NCBI GenBank assembly: GCA_030737875.1
Contig: CM060915.1
Coordinates: 360,403,863-360,467,862 of the forward strand
DNA length: 64,000 nucleotides
Reading direction: 5' to 3'
Source of the DNA: Allium sativum
Taxonomy: Eukaryota > Streptophyta > Magnoliopsida > Asparagales > Amaryllidaceae
This document shows, in pieces, positions 13,216 through 25,515 of this stretch. Made by a program: the position numbers and the translations under genes. Below the pieces are notes generated by a model. It was not told where the DNA came from and did not search any database. It saw only the letters and a list, made by a program, of their open reading frames with translations. Numbering within the stretch: position 1 is the stretch's first letter; each line of letters starts with the position of its first letter.

Positions 13216-13257
13216 ATATTAGCAACTTTAGTGTTAACAGAAATACGGGGTGTTACA

Positions 13258-15459
13258 TTAGCAGCTTGGCCCAGAACCCAATTCAGGATTAGGGTTATGG
13301 GAGGGTTGAAAGGAGTTGGAGAATCATCTCCTTTTATATTCCTAGCCGCCACATAGCTTTCTCTAACCCTAATCATGGCTTCAATCTTCCAAATCTCTCT
13401 CTAATCACTAACTGATCAAATCTACAACAAATCAAGCGAAATTAGCACTAAATTCAAGATAGAGCTGCTGCACCACCTTGGGATCCAAGCGAAATCAGTA
13501 AAAGTTTCAGATCTAACATTTATTTTTGGCTAAGGTGAGTGATTTTCTTGTTTATACACTAATTATGGCAAATTAGGGGTGATTAGTGATAATCAACGAA
13601 ATCATACATCTAAAAATTCTGGAAAAATATGTGAAAAATCTAAAATCATATTTTATGTTGCTGGTATGAATTTGGGTTAATTTGGATTAAGTCTGCTAAT
13701 CATATAGTTAGGCATGGTTAAGGGGAAAATCATGGATTTGGGTATGTTTGATTTAAATTAACATGTGAAACTGTTGTTTTGATGTTTTTGGTGGATTCTA
13801 CATATTACAACGGCTATTTGGTATGTTTTATGATTGCATAGGGAAGTTAGAATGGTTGAAAATGCCATCGTTTGGCGAAAACAACTTGTTGTAAAAATTG
13901 CAGAGTTTCACTCCGGTTAGGAGGAGACCCGATCCGATTCGGTTAGGAGGAGGAGACCCGATCTGAACCAGATAGGAGGAGTAGACCCGATCTGAACTGG
14001 ATATGAGGAAGAAACCTGATCCGAACAGGATACGAGGAAGAGACTAAACCGAACCAGATAGGAGGAAGAAACCCTATCCGAACCAGATAGGCGGAAGAGA
14101 CTGAACCGAACTGGATATAAGGAAGAAATCCGATCCGAACAAGATAGGAGGAAGAGGCCCGAACCGAACCAGATAGGAGGAAGAGACCCAAACCGAATCG
14201 GGTAGGAGGAAGAAACCCGATCCGAAAAAAATAGGAGGAAGAGACCCGAACTGAACCGGATAGGAGGAAGAGATCGAACCGAACCGGATAGGAGGAAGAA
14301 ACCCGATCCGAACCGGATAGGAGAAAGAGACCCAAACCGAATCAGATAGGAGGAGGATATTCAAAGCGAATCGGATAGGAGGAGGAGACCCAAACCAAAC
14401 CGGATAGGAGGAGTAGACCCGAACAGAACCACCGGATAGGAGGGGAAGATCCAAATCGAACCAGATAGGGGACGACGAACCAAACCGAACACCAATTCAA
14501 CCAAAACCCGAGAAGCAAACGAAGTCCAAATGGGAAGTTATTACTCAGGATCCATATGGGGACCAACGAGTTAACTTTTAGAGTTGGGCTTTGCCGCGGG
14601 ATGTGTGCAAAGGGGTTATCGATATCTATAATTTTGGTTCATCGTTAAAAGAGGGGGCATGTAGATGAATTAGAGCCAGGGAGGTGTGGACTGGTTAGGG
14701 TTATTGACTATAGACCAAAAAGGCATGGTCATAGCAATAGTTATACGGAGTCCAGTACGGTATGGACCTGTCATGACCCTAGTGGATTTGGTGATCAAAG
14801 CGGTGGATACCGTATGCTTTATGCACTGAGTGAGAGATGTGAGGATGATTGCTATTTTTGATGTTTGCTATCACCGTGACATGCACACTTCCATTTTTGC
14901 ACTCTATGTTAGTGATACCTTAGAGTATTGTACATCTTATTATGCTAACTCTTTGGTTGCAGGTCCAGGTCAGATATGATTATTTATACTTGTTATTGCT
15001 TATTTAGTGATATAGATTTGTTATCGCTCATACCAGACTTACGTCTGACCTAGAGTTTTATGACTCTTCTTATTACTCTGGGTGCTCCTAAACGAGCAGA
15101 CTAAAGGCAGGTTAGGCGGTTATGCATGAGTAGCTATACGGAGATGACCAGGAGGCTTCCACGTACTTTATATATATTCTACTTGTGTTGTTGTTGGTCA
15201 TTGCTTCGGGCATTAGTAGTGCACCTCTTTTATTTCCTTTTAAAGACAGTATTTTAAAGTTGTAATAATTGGATATGAAGCTGTATTTTGGATTCCGCTA
15301 CTCTAATGGATATGGTTTAGTTTTTAGCTTATATACTGTCTCGCCTGTTTTATATCAAGTTATGTTATTATTATGTTTTATTCCATGCGCTGTGAGATAT
15401 ATTACAGGTTCTTGGTGATTCATCGTCTCAAACCTTTTGTCGTCCGTCACAAGACATGT
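13258..15459 (+). repeat. Right piece of interrupted repeat Y (LTR-like)
   Basis: Continues the sequence interrupted by G1, from TTAGC at 13258-13262. It looks like the transcribed half of a plus-strand gypsy LTR: a TATA-like TTTTATATTCC near 13336, a leader with GATCCAAGCGAAATC, a strong donor-like AAG|GTGAGT at 13535, a minisatellite, the palindrome CAGACTTACGTCTG at 15034-15047, and TTGCAG|GTCC at 14957-14966. The same landmarks occur in the G1-G3 LTRs. Its right boundary is uncertain; at 15460 the sequence becomes part of another repeat. Confidence 0.55.
13921..14475 (+). repeat. 29-bp purine-rich minisatellite
   Basis: About 19-20 head-to-tail units of 28-32 bp, mostly 29. A typical unit starts GAGGAAGAGACCCGAACC and ends GAACCGGATAG. 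Two variants alternate irregularly: one with AAACCCGATCC and one with GAGACCCGAACC in the middle. The purine bias keeps minus-strand frames open by chance, which gives false proteins rich in SSYPVRF-like repeats. Confidence 0.92.
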
Positions 15460-16484
15460 GGGGGCCACTATTATGTATTAGGCATATAGGACGAGTAATA
15501 AGGTGCTTCCAGTTTCATTCAGACCCAAAGTGGACTTGTAAATTGACAGTATGTCTGATGTAGTAATATCTGTTGTATTCGTTGATCTCTGCTAACTATG
15601 TATTTATATGGTGATGGAGAATTTATTCTCTTAGTTTAACACCCTTCTCTGAGACGTATGAGCTTAGATGTTATGTACTGATAGAAATAAATGGTATGGA
15701 CTGACAATGTGGCATGCTGAGATGCAATGATCAAAGCTTTTGTTGAAAAGCAGGGCTTTGTGGATAATGATCAAAGCACGACTTTAATATAGCACAACTT
15801 TATGTATAGCATTAATTTGCGAGCTCACACCCCAATATGAGTCAAAACAGGATAAGGGATAGCAGAAGAATATGCTTTTCTTTCTAGCTAGAAGTAGTGC
15901 CATAGTATGGAGCCAAGGCATTTTTACTTATGTGGATGTTGGATAGCGAGGCATCTCGAAAATAGGGTCGTAAAAGGCTCATATGGTTGTCGTACTGACC
16001 AGGTTATTGAGGTCCGATAGGACCGGGAAACACATGATTTAGGCATAAATAATCAGCAACGTAGTGACTGACCGACCTTGTTGATCCAAGGGAACTTGTG
16101 TGCAGCCCTGGGTATCCCACTAGTGATGGCCCGAAACCGTTGAGGAAGACCCTTGCCTTGACTTATGGATGGAAATCCAAAATTCCAATAAGCGAATTTT
16201 CAATTTTAGTTGTAAACCTATATGGCGACACAGTAGGATGGGGTACTATGCCATCTAAGATTGATATATTTATATTCAAAGTTGTTTTATACACTATGCA
16301 CTTATGATAATATCAAAAGGATTTGTTTTAAAGCATATCCAACATATTTGGCTATTATAAGGTAAACCTCTATCCTCTGGTTTGTGTTGCATTGTTTGAT
16401 GAGACCAAAGTCTTATAATAGCTTCATTTTTCAAAAAGAATTGCGTTGTTTCATTTTTTAAAACTGATATTCGTGTGGAGTAAA
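15460..16484 (+). repeat. Direct repeat copy 1 (X-type LTR fragment)
   Basis: About 1025 bp matching 18950-19971 with many substitutions. Shared landmarks are TTTCATTCAGACCCA, GTGGAGAATTTATTCTCTTA, TGATCAAAGC, AGTAGTG.CAT.GTATGGAGCC and GGAAATCCAAAATTCCAATA. The content marks it as the 3' part of an LTR of the X type. No coding frame is supported. Confidence 0.75.
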
Positions 16485-18949
16485 ACTGATATTTATTCTA
16501 ATGTTTAGATTGGATGTTAATCGATTGATTGACAAACCGATGTAAGCGTTAAATGATTATTTAAGGCTTATGCGGGTGTAATAACACTCTGGATGATATT
16601 TGGATGTTTGATACTTGTTTACAACTATTATTGTATGAAATCCGTATAGATTTATTTATTTGGATATTGGTTGAATGTTATTCCACTCCGGAATAAATAT
16701 GAGTATATTAATAATATAATATTCAATGAAAATCGAAGTTTGATTTAAAGGTTCGATTTTGGATGGATGTGAAAATTTAGAAATATAAATGAATATTCGT
16801 AACTGTAACGAATGATTTTGAATTAAATTTAATCCATTTTTGGCATATCAAAGTTTAGATTTGAATGAATAGTAATTTTTCAAAGTGAAGTTCGATTAGG
16901 CTATATAGAAAACGTTTTAAAAGAAGTTTTCTTTCGAAAGTTCTTCTTTTATTTTTATAACGACTGAGAGGAAATTTGAAGTAAAAATAACGAGCTTTGA
17001 AAAATAATGTTATTTTATTCATTAAAATAATATTAAAATTTACCATATAGTGAATTATGCGAAATAAACGACTGAAACGAGTTTTTCAAATATGATTATA
17101 TATATTATATAATTTATAAGAATAGTTTAGAAGTGTTTTCAATTTATTTATAATTTATAAATTGATTTGGGCTTGAATAGAATGCGTCGCGCAGCGACAA
17201 TTCCCGAACGTTAACCCGTAACTTCGAATTGATGTACTGGGAGATCCGACCGTCAGATTCTCCTGAAACTAGAATTGTTGGAACCCTAATGAAATGAGAT
17301 TTCCAATAAAATGAGAATTTTTGAAATCCAATGGTTATATTTTAATTTAAATCCAAATCAATTTTGGAAAAGTTGCTATGAATGCAATTCGATGGCTGAT
17401 ATAGGAAACCAACTGCAAGGGCCTTAATAAAGTTAATAAAGTTATGAATAAATTCCGTAAATCATAATATATGATTTGGAAAGACTTTGGATGAAATAAT
17501 CCATATTTGAACATAATAAAAGATATTTTTATCTGAATGAACTAGTTAACAACTAGAGTAATAATCAAATGGTTTCAAATTAATAAATCAGATTTGTAAA
17601 TGGTTTTAATATAACTAGAATTTTCCAACGACTAAATTGAAATGGATTTGAATGGAAATTATCTTCAGATATTTCAATACTGGATTCCGTAACTATACGG
17701 ATATTGTTGAGGAATTTGGTAGATATAAATATCGCTATTCCAATACGATATCTATTGGTTTCAGAATTTGGTATTGAATATAAGCAGATATGATTTTTAT
17801 TCAAAAGCCTAGAATTTAGTATCAAATTAGACTTTGGGGTTTGTCGTGAAGTATCTTTAAATAATACTTTTATTAAACCCAGTTGATAATGAAATCAAAA
17901 ATTTCAGTTAAGATTTTAAGAAAATTTCCAATTTAATAAATTAATTTGGAATAGAAATTGAATGAAATTCGATTAATAATAATCGAGATGAACTTCTATG
18001 AAGGAAGGTGTTTACTATTTATGGAGTTTAAAAGTCTTTCTCATTATTTCACTTATAGTATTAGTCGGATACGAAAATTTATATCGATTATAAATTGTTC
18101 AGATTTCCGTGAAGATTCCATATTAAATGGAAGATGACTTTGGGTTTATTGTGAACAATGTTTTAAGTGACATTTGTTTTTTAACCCAGTTAAAGACATA
18201 ATTAATTTCCTAAAGTAAATAATCATTAGCTAATGATTTATAAGATTAAAACTGAATCAGAGTTTTAATGAATCCTTAATTAAATTGAAATGAGAAAAGA
18301 GGTAATTAAATTTACCGAATTCGATAAATATTCGAGATGGACTACCACCAGTTTTACTCCATGTGATGGGTGAATCTTAATTAGATCTAAACGTAAAAGG
18401 GTAACTAAATTTACCGATAAAACAGTAGGTGTTAAATATGGAGTGCTACCAATTTTTCTCTGTGGGACGAATAGGTTGAGACTGGGATAATAAAATTAAT
18501 GATTACTTTGGTAAGGCAAATAATCTCGACTAGTATTATAAACCTTAATTTGGTTTAAGTTGTGAAAAGATATAATAAAATCTTTTGAAATGATATAAAA
18601 AGGATGATTTAAACAATAAGTTTAAATGAGATAATCTTTGATACAATTAATGGGAACATTTCCCAAAATAATGAATATCTGAATAAAAGAATATTTTGGA
18701 TTGGAATGAGATATGTGTTATCTTTATTGATCATTTGATTTTAAAGACACGTGAGTTATTCGAAAAGACTGGGTTTAACCCATTATGAATAAATGTTACG
18801 ACGATTAAAAGTCGAAGATGAAGACGGTGGCCGAAGACCGGAGATCTTCACATCGTATGGATGATTACTGATGTCGCGATTGGGCAGTACACTCAAGACG
18901 AGGTAATAACTGGTGTTCGTCCAAACTTACTTAGAGATATAACAGATAT
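16485..18949. other. Decayed AT-rich LTR-like sequence, no gene
   Basis: Very AT-rich and non-coding on both strands. The stretch GTCGCGCAGCGACAATTCCCGAACG near 17188 and GATCCGACCGTCAGATTCTCC near 17250 resembles the early part of the X3 and D1 LTRs, so it is probably the 5' half of an old X-type LTR. A possible LTR start TGTAACGAATG is at 16804, but no target duplication confirms it. Confidence 0.4.
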
Positions 18950-19971
18950 GCGAGGGCCTCTCTCGTGTATTGGGCATATGGAGCGAGGATAAGGTGCCTC
19001 CGGTTTCATTCAGACCCAGAACAGACTTGTAAATGGATAGTATGTCTGACGTTGTAATATATGCTGTATTCGTTAATCTTTGTTAAATATGTATATGTTT
19101 GGCGGTGGAGAATTTATTCTCTTAACCTAACACTTTTCTATAAGCGTATGAGCTTAGAGCTTATATATTGGTAGAAATAAATGGTATGGTATGGATTGAC
19201 AATGTGACATGCTGATATGCAATGATCAAAGCCTTTGTTGAAAGTAGATCTTTTTGGATGATGATCAAAGCACAACTTTAATATAGCACAGCTTTGTGTA
19301 TAGCGTTAGTTGGCGAGCTTTACACCTTGGTATGAGTTAAAAAGGGGACAAGGGACAACATGGAGAATATGCATTTCTTTTTAGATAGAAGTAGTGTCAT
19401 GGTATGGAGCCTAAGCATTTTTACTTATGGGATGTTAGATAGCAAGGGCCCTTAAATATAGGGCCGTAAAAGGCTTAAATGGTCGATGTACTGACCAGGT
19501 TATAGTGTCTGATAGGACCGGGAAACAAATGATTCAGGCATAAATAATCAACATTGTAGTGACTGACAGGCCCTGTCGATCTAAGGGAACTTACGTGTAG
19601 CCTTGGGCATCCCGCTACAGATGGCCCGAAACCGGTGAGGAAGATCCCTTGCCTCGACTCATAGATGGAAATCCAAAATTCCAATACGCGACTTTTTAGT
19701 TTAGTTGTAAACCTATATGACGACATAGTAGGATGGGGTATTACGCCGTTGATACATTTATATCCAAGGTTGTTTTATACACTATGCACTTATGACAATA
19801 TCAAAAAGATTTGTTTTAAAGCGTATCCAGCATATTTGGCTACTATAAGGTAAAACTCTATCCTCTGATTTGTGTTGCATTGTGTGATGGGACCTGAGTC
19901 TTATAATAGTTTCCTTTTTCAAAAAGCATTGCATTGTTTTATTTTTTAAACTGATATTCGTATGGAGTAAA
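18950..19971 (+). repeat. Direct repeat copy 2 (X-type LTR fragment)
   Basis: Partner of 15460-16484. It continues further than copy 1, into AAACCCGTTCCGTGTCATATG and on to about 20495. Confidence 0.75.
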
Positions 19972-20495
19972 CCCGTTCCGTGTCATATGGCGTGGTCACG
20001 TTACTTTCCCTATTTTAAAGTAAAATTTTAATAACTATTTTAGCTCTCACACAATCACATGATTGATATGGATTTTATTGTTTTCCAACTAAACTATGGG
20101 TGCCTATATTTTCCACGCGGGCAGCTAGTAGTTTTGGTTTTATAGATTTTCTATTTACTGGATCCTGATTTACAGCTGGAGCTATATTCCGGAAAGCTTT
20201 GTATCTGCGTATTTCATTCAAATGTGTTAGTTGATGTATTCCCACTGTGCATTGCATTAATATATTTTTAATTCCACTGCATTATTGTAATTTATTCTCT
20301 GATATTTATTGTTCCACTATGTATTTATTTATAATCTGATATTCTTGTACTCTAATGTAATATTATTGTAATAGCAATGAAAAGTTCTCTTGTTTTGTGT
20401 TCTGATGCGTCGTGTTCTCAAAACAATCTGCCATTTTGAACTGTCTCGGTCGGTTTAGCGACCGATTCGGACCAGAAGAAATTCGGGTTGTGTCA
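19972..20495 (+). repeat. Probable 3' end of an X-type LTR
   Basis: Follows on from direct repeat copy 2. It has several AATA-rich polyadenylation-like stretches near 20255-20380 and closes GAAATTCGGGTTGTGTCA, which resembles the D1 LTR end GAAAATCCGCTGGGTCGTTACA in part. The boundary is approximate. Confidence 0.4.
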
Positions 20496-23347
20496 CGTAC
20501 GAGCTAGTTTGGTTGGATTTGGAGTAGATGAAAATTTTATCTAAGTTTAAACAACCAATTGAAATTAGATAAAACGACATGAAATTGTCGATCGAATTGA
20601 ATTGTGAGTAATTCTCACTCTTTCTGGAATACTTTCTGAATATTTGGATGTTGATCCTTGAATTGGATATTGATTGTTGAATTGGAATTCAACATTGACA
20701 TGTTATTAATCAACAGATAATATTGATTAAGTGATTGGCAGTAGATGACCTAAAGTCCATTTTTTAATATGTTGATCGCCATCAGATGAATAGACTAGTT
20801 TGTAGTTATAAAATTTATTTTTTAGTGAAACAAGATTTTTGATTATATTTTAAATAAGTTATGAAAAATAGTAGTTTATAAATAAATCCATATTTATAGT
20901 TGGTTTTTATAAAGTAGTTATAAAATATTTTATGTAGCAAATTTCTGTGTTTAAATAAGTTTATAAACAAATAAGTGAGAAATTAACCGAGGGTTGATAG
21001 TTTGGAATAATTGTTTTTAAGAAACCATTAAGTGAGGGTTTATTAAGTTAGTTATATTATTTATTAATTTAAGGGGCAGGATTAGCTGGAAATCAATTAG
21101 AAGTTAACTATCTTTCCAAAGTTGACAAAGTCAACTGTTTAATTAAAATTAGTTATTAAATTAACTTATTTTCAATTAGTTTAATAGAAATAGTTAAACA
21201 ATGAGTTGCCTAAACTTAATTAGGTTCATAAAAGTTAATTAATCTTTAAATTAACCGTGTGTAAAGAAAATTATTAAGTTAATAGTTATTAATGAAGTTG
21301 GTTATTATTTTAACAATTATGATTAACTATTTTATTTTAGTGAATAAAGAAGTTAATTACTTTCACTTTAGTTAACATTGAAGTTAATTATTATTTTTAT
21401 TAATAATAATTTATGTAATTTCCTTTTAAATTGGTATTCTAATAAGGAAGTACTTAAGTTATAACGAGCTTTAAGTGAAGTTTTATAAAGAATTGAATTA
21501 ATAGATTATAACAGTAATTCCAAAATTGTATGAAGTTCAGAACCAAGTTTTATAAACAAAGAAGTTTATAAGTGATTTTCAAGTATTTGAATAACTTTTA
21601 TAGGTTGATTTTAAAACTTAAGAAATGGACTAAATGAAGTTAAAGCTTCAAATTAGGAAGGCGTGAAGTTTAGAAATCTAAACGGAAGCCTAAATTTTGA
21701 CTGAAATTGATTTTGCAGATTAAATTATAAATGAATCGATTTAAATTCGAGGATTTAAATAAGAAATTAAGTTCTAGTAGATGGAAATAAAATAAGAGTT
21801 ATAAGGATTTTATAAAGGATTCTTTTTATACTAGATTTAAGGTTTTGGAAATAATGTTTATAAAGGATATTTAAAGTAAACAAGATTGTTTTAGAAAGGG
21901 TTTGATTAATAAACGAATGATTATAATTGAAGGAGATTTTCAAATGTAAGATTTGTTTATTGAACCATATTTTAAAAAGGAATAGTAAATGAGATTGGTA
22001 TGATATTTTAGTTAATATCGGTTTTTGAGTTATAAACTTTTATCTGTCTTAAGATAAGAATGTTGTTGAGTCAAGGTATGAGAGGTAAATAAAATATCCC
22101 AACTTGAACGACTACACTATTATCCAAAAGATGGTACTAGTTTGAAACGGTAAAAGAAAATGTAAATATTTATTATTTCCATAAGAGAAATATTGCAACT
22201 TATTGCAAAGTTTTGAAACTTAATAAAACTATTAGGGTCTAAAGTAAAAAATCTATCACTTGACATTGTTTGGCCCATATGTAAAGTGTGATTTTACTTA
22301 TACCATTCGGTAAAGTATATAAAGCAATTTTTTAAGTATTGAAAATATTACGATTTTGGGATTACACTCATTACAAAAAATTAGTAATGGCTAGGGATTT
22401 CAAAGAATTGAAATAAGAGGTTATACTGATTTGAAAGTAAATAAGAGATGAGCGTATGGATATCATTTTTCCAAAGTAACCAAAAGAACAGATAAGCATA
22501 TAGATATTGTTTTCAAAGTAACAGGAACTAGCGGTTTGTGAATTTAATTCCATTAAGATAAATATACAAAAACGATTTTTAAGAATCGATGAAATGGGTC
22601 AATGAATGGTTCTAATTAAAAAAGTCCCGAGCTATTGATATACTTAACTATACTTGTGATTTGATAGTTAAAGAACCGACTATCAGATATATTTTTTAGT
22701 GTATGACGTGTTAGTTTGAGGAGAAAGAGATGGGAACTGGACCCAAAACCACTTCGACCCGACTTTGCGTTCGAAAATAACCTCCACGGATGCATATGAT
22801 ATGATTTAAAGGCATAAATCTTTGGAGCGAGAGGGGTGCTCGTTGATGTCTATGGTCAACTACTAGGATTACATTCGTAGCAGTAACCCCAACGTTCTAG
22901 GGTATCTTCTATTTCATTCAATCCCAGAACGAACTTGTATGGACAAATGTCTAGCTGTGTATTTCCAAGATTCACGTACGTTGATTTTACAAATATACCA
23001 AGTATGGTGGAAGAGAAGGCAACTTCTTTTAGCTCAACACCTAATGTATATTTGTGCAAAATAATTAGTGATTTGGAGAATTTGACAATTTGGCATTCAA
23101 AGTTTGATGTATTGTATCAAAAAGGTAATTGTGACCTCAAGCCTCTTAAATCGGAAAATGACTAAAATCGGGAAGGCAACAGAGCTATGTGGGTCATACC
23201 CATTAGGGTATATCATCGCCTGATCTAGTGAAATCGGATGTCCTTTTCTATATGCTTCAGAATGAGAATGGTTGGATGCCCTACAACCGCGGTGATTATA
23301 TATTCGACGTACTCAAGTTGAGTGAATGACCAGTTCTATGTGGTCGG
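20496..23347 (+). repeat. X1: decayed LTR relic
   Basis: Non-coding and AT-rich. Landmarks shared with X3 and D1 occur in the same order: GTGAGTAATTCTCACT near 20604, the hairpin TTTGATAGT / ACTATCAGA at 22660-22687, TTTCATTCAATCCCAGAACG near 22910 with ACTTGTATGGACAAATGTCT, and CTCAAGTTGAGTGAATGACC near 23310. It is cut at 23347 by X2. Confidence 0.55.
22660..22687 (+). other. LTR hairpin, X1 copy
   Basis: Arms TTTGATAGT and ACTATCAGA around a 10-nt loop TAAAGAACCG. Equivalent hairpins lie at 33054-33083, 34665-34692 and 42163-42190. Confidence 0.7.
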
Positions 23348-25178
23348 TGTAACGACCCATATTTCTGGTCGATTAATTTTAAACATTTAATATTGTTTTA
23401 AATGTTAAGTTGATAATATAAATGGATTTTTATATGGAGTTTAATGATTTAATAATTGAATACAATTTAATTTTAAATATATTGAATAATCAAATACGAA
23501 AATGAAGTATAATTGAATTCGAAGTTAGAACTGAATCGAAAACAATTTAGTTGATTAATATAAATTCTATTTTAATATAAACGATGATAATAATAATTTA
23601 TTATCGAGGAATTGATTGTTTTTGGATTTAAATTATATTACATCGGTTTAATATGGTTTTTTATATATACGTTCAAATTAAATTTCAGAACCTATTCCGT
23701 TGAGTTTAGAATAACGTTATAACATTAAAACATTGGTCATTACGTTAAAATAGTGGTTCGTGATTTCAAGTTATGAACTCCAAAATATTTTTGAGAATAA
23801 GCTCGAAATCAAATCTGAATCTGCTTAAATAAAATAAAAATCTCTTTATTTCAAATCATATTAATTTAAAATCAAAATTAAATATTTCGTACGTAACCTA
23901 TCACCTATTATGTACCAACGTAGATATAATTTCCTTGATAGCTAAGTTTTCTTCATTTATAACGTCACGCACATCCTCTCCCCTTTATTTCTTCTACAAG
24001 TCGGAAAAAAAATTGAAGCATCAAAGTAAAAAATCATTGTTCCCTCTATATAATGCATATCCCCTGTAGTTTTCTTCGTTTAGAAAATAAGAATCGAAGG
24101 CTTCAGGCGAAATATATGGTCCTTCTTTCCTCAAATTTCCAAATTAAATGAGATAGACCTGCTTGTCTCTTAAAAGTTTCAGGAAATCAAAAATCGAATT
24201 CGTTTCATTCATTCTTCAAAAATCGGATCCCTCTGCTAAAAATTTAAAGCCTATATATTCAAACTCATTGCTTTGAGTCTTCAATTAGATGTCTATTTTT
24301 AGGGTGAGATCAAATTTGTGTTGCTCGATTTCAGAAATCGCGAATTAAGGCTTTCAACTTTTAGGCGAACGACCATTGAGGGAGGAAGGCAAGGTTGGCA
24401 CGGCGACACTAGTACTGGTTAGGTTTTCATACGACTATGGTGGAAGCGATCATGAATTAGGGATAGTTTGTATGATGTGGTTTCAGGAAAGCAGGTATTG
24501 TGTTGACCACGATATGAGTGGAGTTCGAACTAATGTCGATGTGTGCTGCTGATGGTGCGATGTATGATGTTGAACGTATTACTAGGGTTTGGAAATGAGA
24601 TGTTTGGAGATGTAAAGATCGGTTATGATAGGAATGGCCGACACTTGAAGGAGTTTGTTTTGACAATGAGGAGTTGATTGGTTTTGAGGTATGTTTTTGT
24701 TTCAAGATAGGTAATCAACTTAAATATTTTTATTAGTGTAAAATAATATTAATATGAATGTAAGTAAATTAGTTTATATAAAGGAAATTAGTTAGTAAAG
24801 AAATATAAATTGTAAACTGGCTGCTGAGTATGAAATTAAGGTTTAATTTGGAATTGGTTTAAACATGGTTAATTTATTAAATTAAATTAGTATAATCTGA
24901 TAGATGAAATTTATTAATATTGTTTTACATTGAAAAATAGACGTATGGAGGAATCACTGTGATATATATATATAACAGGCTTCATTGGGATAAGCGACAA
25001 TAAAAATCACGGTGAGGACACTCACTCTCTGGATTCATTTATAATTTTATTACAAATGAAATTTTATTTTAAATAAATTTTATATGATGTTTGTTGGTTG
25101 TTTGGACGCATTGAAATATTTTTGTGGCTATTACATATATATTAGTTATATAGGCTTGGTGGTTGTGGCTATTATATA

Positions 25179-25216
<38 letters not shown>

Positions 25217-25515
25217 GTATTTCCCGTAGTACCATTAACGGATGCCCGCAGTACCATTAGCGGATGATTTCCCTATGTGCCCCACAATATATATTATGGA
25301 TGACCTATATCGTGATATCCTTCCTTGAAGCAGGATGGGTATTATTTATGTTGTCTAACATCTGCAGATGCAGGAAAACAGGTTGGTGGGATCCAACTGG
25401 ATTCCTAAAAAAAATTTGCTTTTTTATATATGTTATCATATATGATATGTTAGAAAACCTATGATTCATAATTGGGTGTTTTGGATGTTTGAATATCACT
25501 GGCCCTAAATATTGA
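23348..25515 (+). repeat. X2: LTR start, truncated by the Tat-like element
   Basis: Begins TGTAACGACCC at 23348, the family's LTR start. A TATA-like CTCTATATAATG lies near 24045, GGTGAGGACACTCAC near 25012, and GGGATCCAACTGGATTCCT near 25388, matching X3 (32150) and D1. A TA microsatellite occupies 25182-25213. The LTR stops at 25515 where another element begins. Small open frames inside are not supported as genes. Confidence 0.6.
25182..25213. repeat. TA dinucleotide microsatellite
   Basis: Uninterrupted AT/TA run of about 32 bp inside X2. Confidence 0.9.

Larger units (their letters stand above)
1995..13257 (-). mobile_element. G1: complete Ty3/gypsy chromovirus-like element
   Basis: A full LTR retrotransposon, 11,263 bp, read on the minus strand. 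Evidence: two LTRs (1995-4967 and 10129-13257) that both start TGAAAYACCCC and end GGGGTGTTACA on the plus strand; 5-bp target duplication TTAGC at 1990-1994 and 13258-13262; a tRNA-iMet primer site inside the right LTR; a purine tract inside the left LTR; and a gag-pol relic between them. The long LTRs, the primer type, the two-knuckle gag and the C-terminal chromodomain-like segment fit the Tekay/Del group of plant chromoviruses; the lineage is inferred from these traits. The LTR pair differs by scattered substitutions plus two length changes, so it is clearly older than G2. The coding region is broken and G1 cannot move by itself. Confidence 0.95.
10129..13257 (-). repeat. G1 5' LTR
   Basis: 3129 bp, 156 bp longer than its partner. 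Two changes explain most of this: a ~110-bp tandem duplication around 11640-11755, and a third copy of the terminal tandem repeat at 13080-13215 where the 3' LTR has two. TATA-like sequence on the minus strand lies at about 12941-12950. A donor-like GTAAGT (12707-12702, minus) follows about 235 bp downstream of it. Confidence 0.93.

Noticed and set aside
13921..14475. CRISPR-like look of the repeat array
   Set aside because: Units are directly adjacent with no unique spacers, and the setting is plant retrotransposon DNA.
13943..14566. Minus-strand open frames of 74-130 residues with SSYPVRF-like repeats
   Set aside because: They fall on the 29-bp minisatellite, stay open because the strand is purine-poor in stop triplets, and three frames are open at once. 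No domain is present.
16804..20495. A separate complete LTR from TGTAACGAATG to GGTTGTGTCA
   Set aside because: Ends look plausible but the flanks (GTAAC and CGTAC) do not form a clean 5-bp duplication, so I list only decayed LTR-like sequence.
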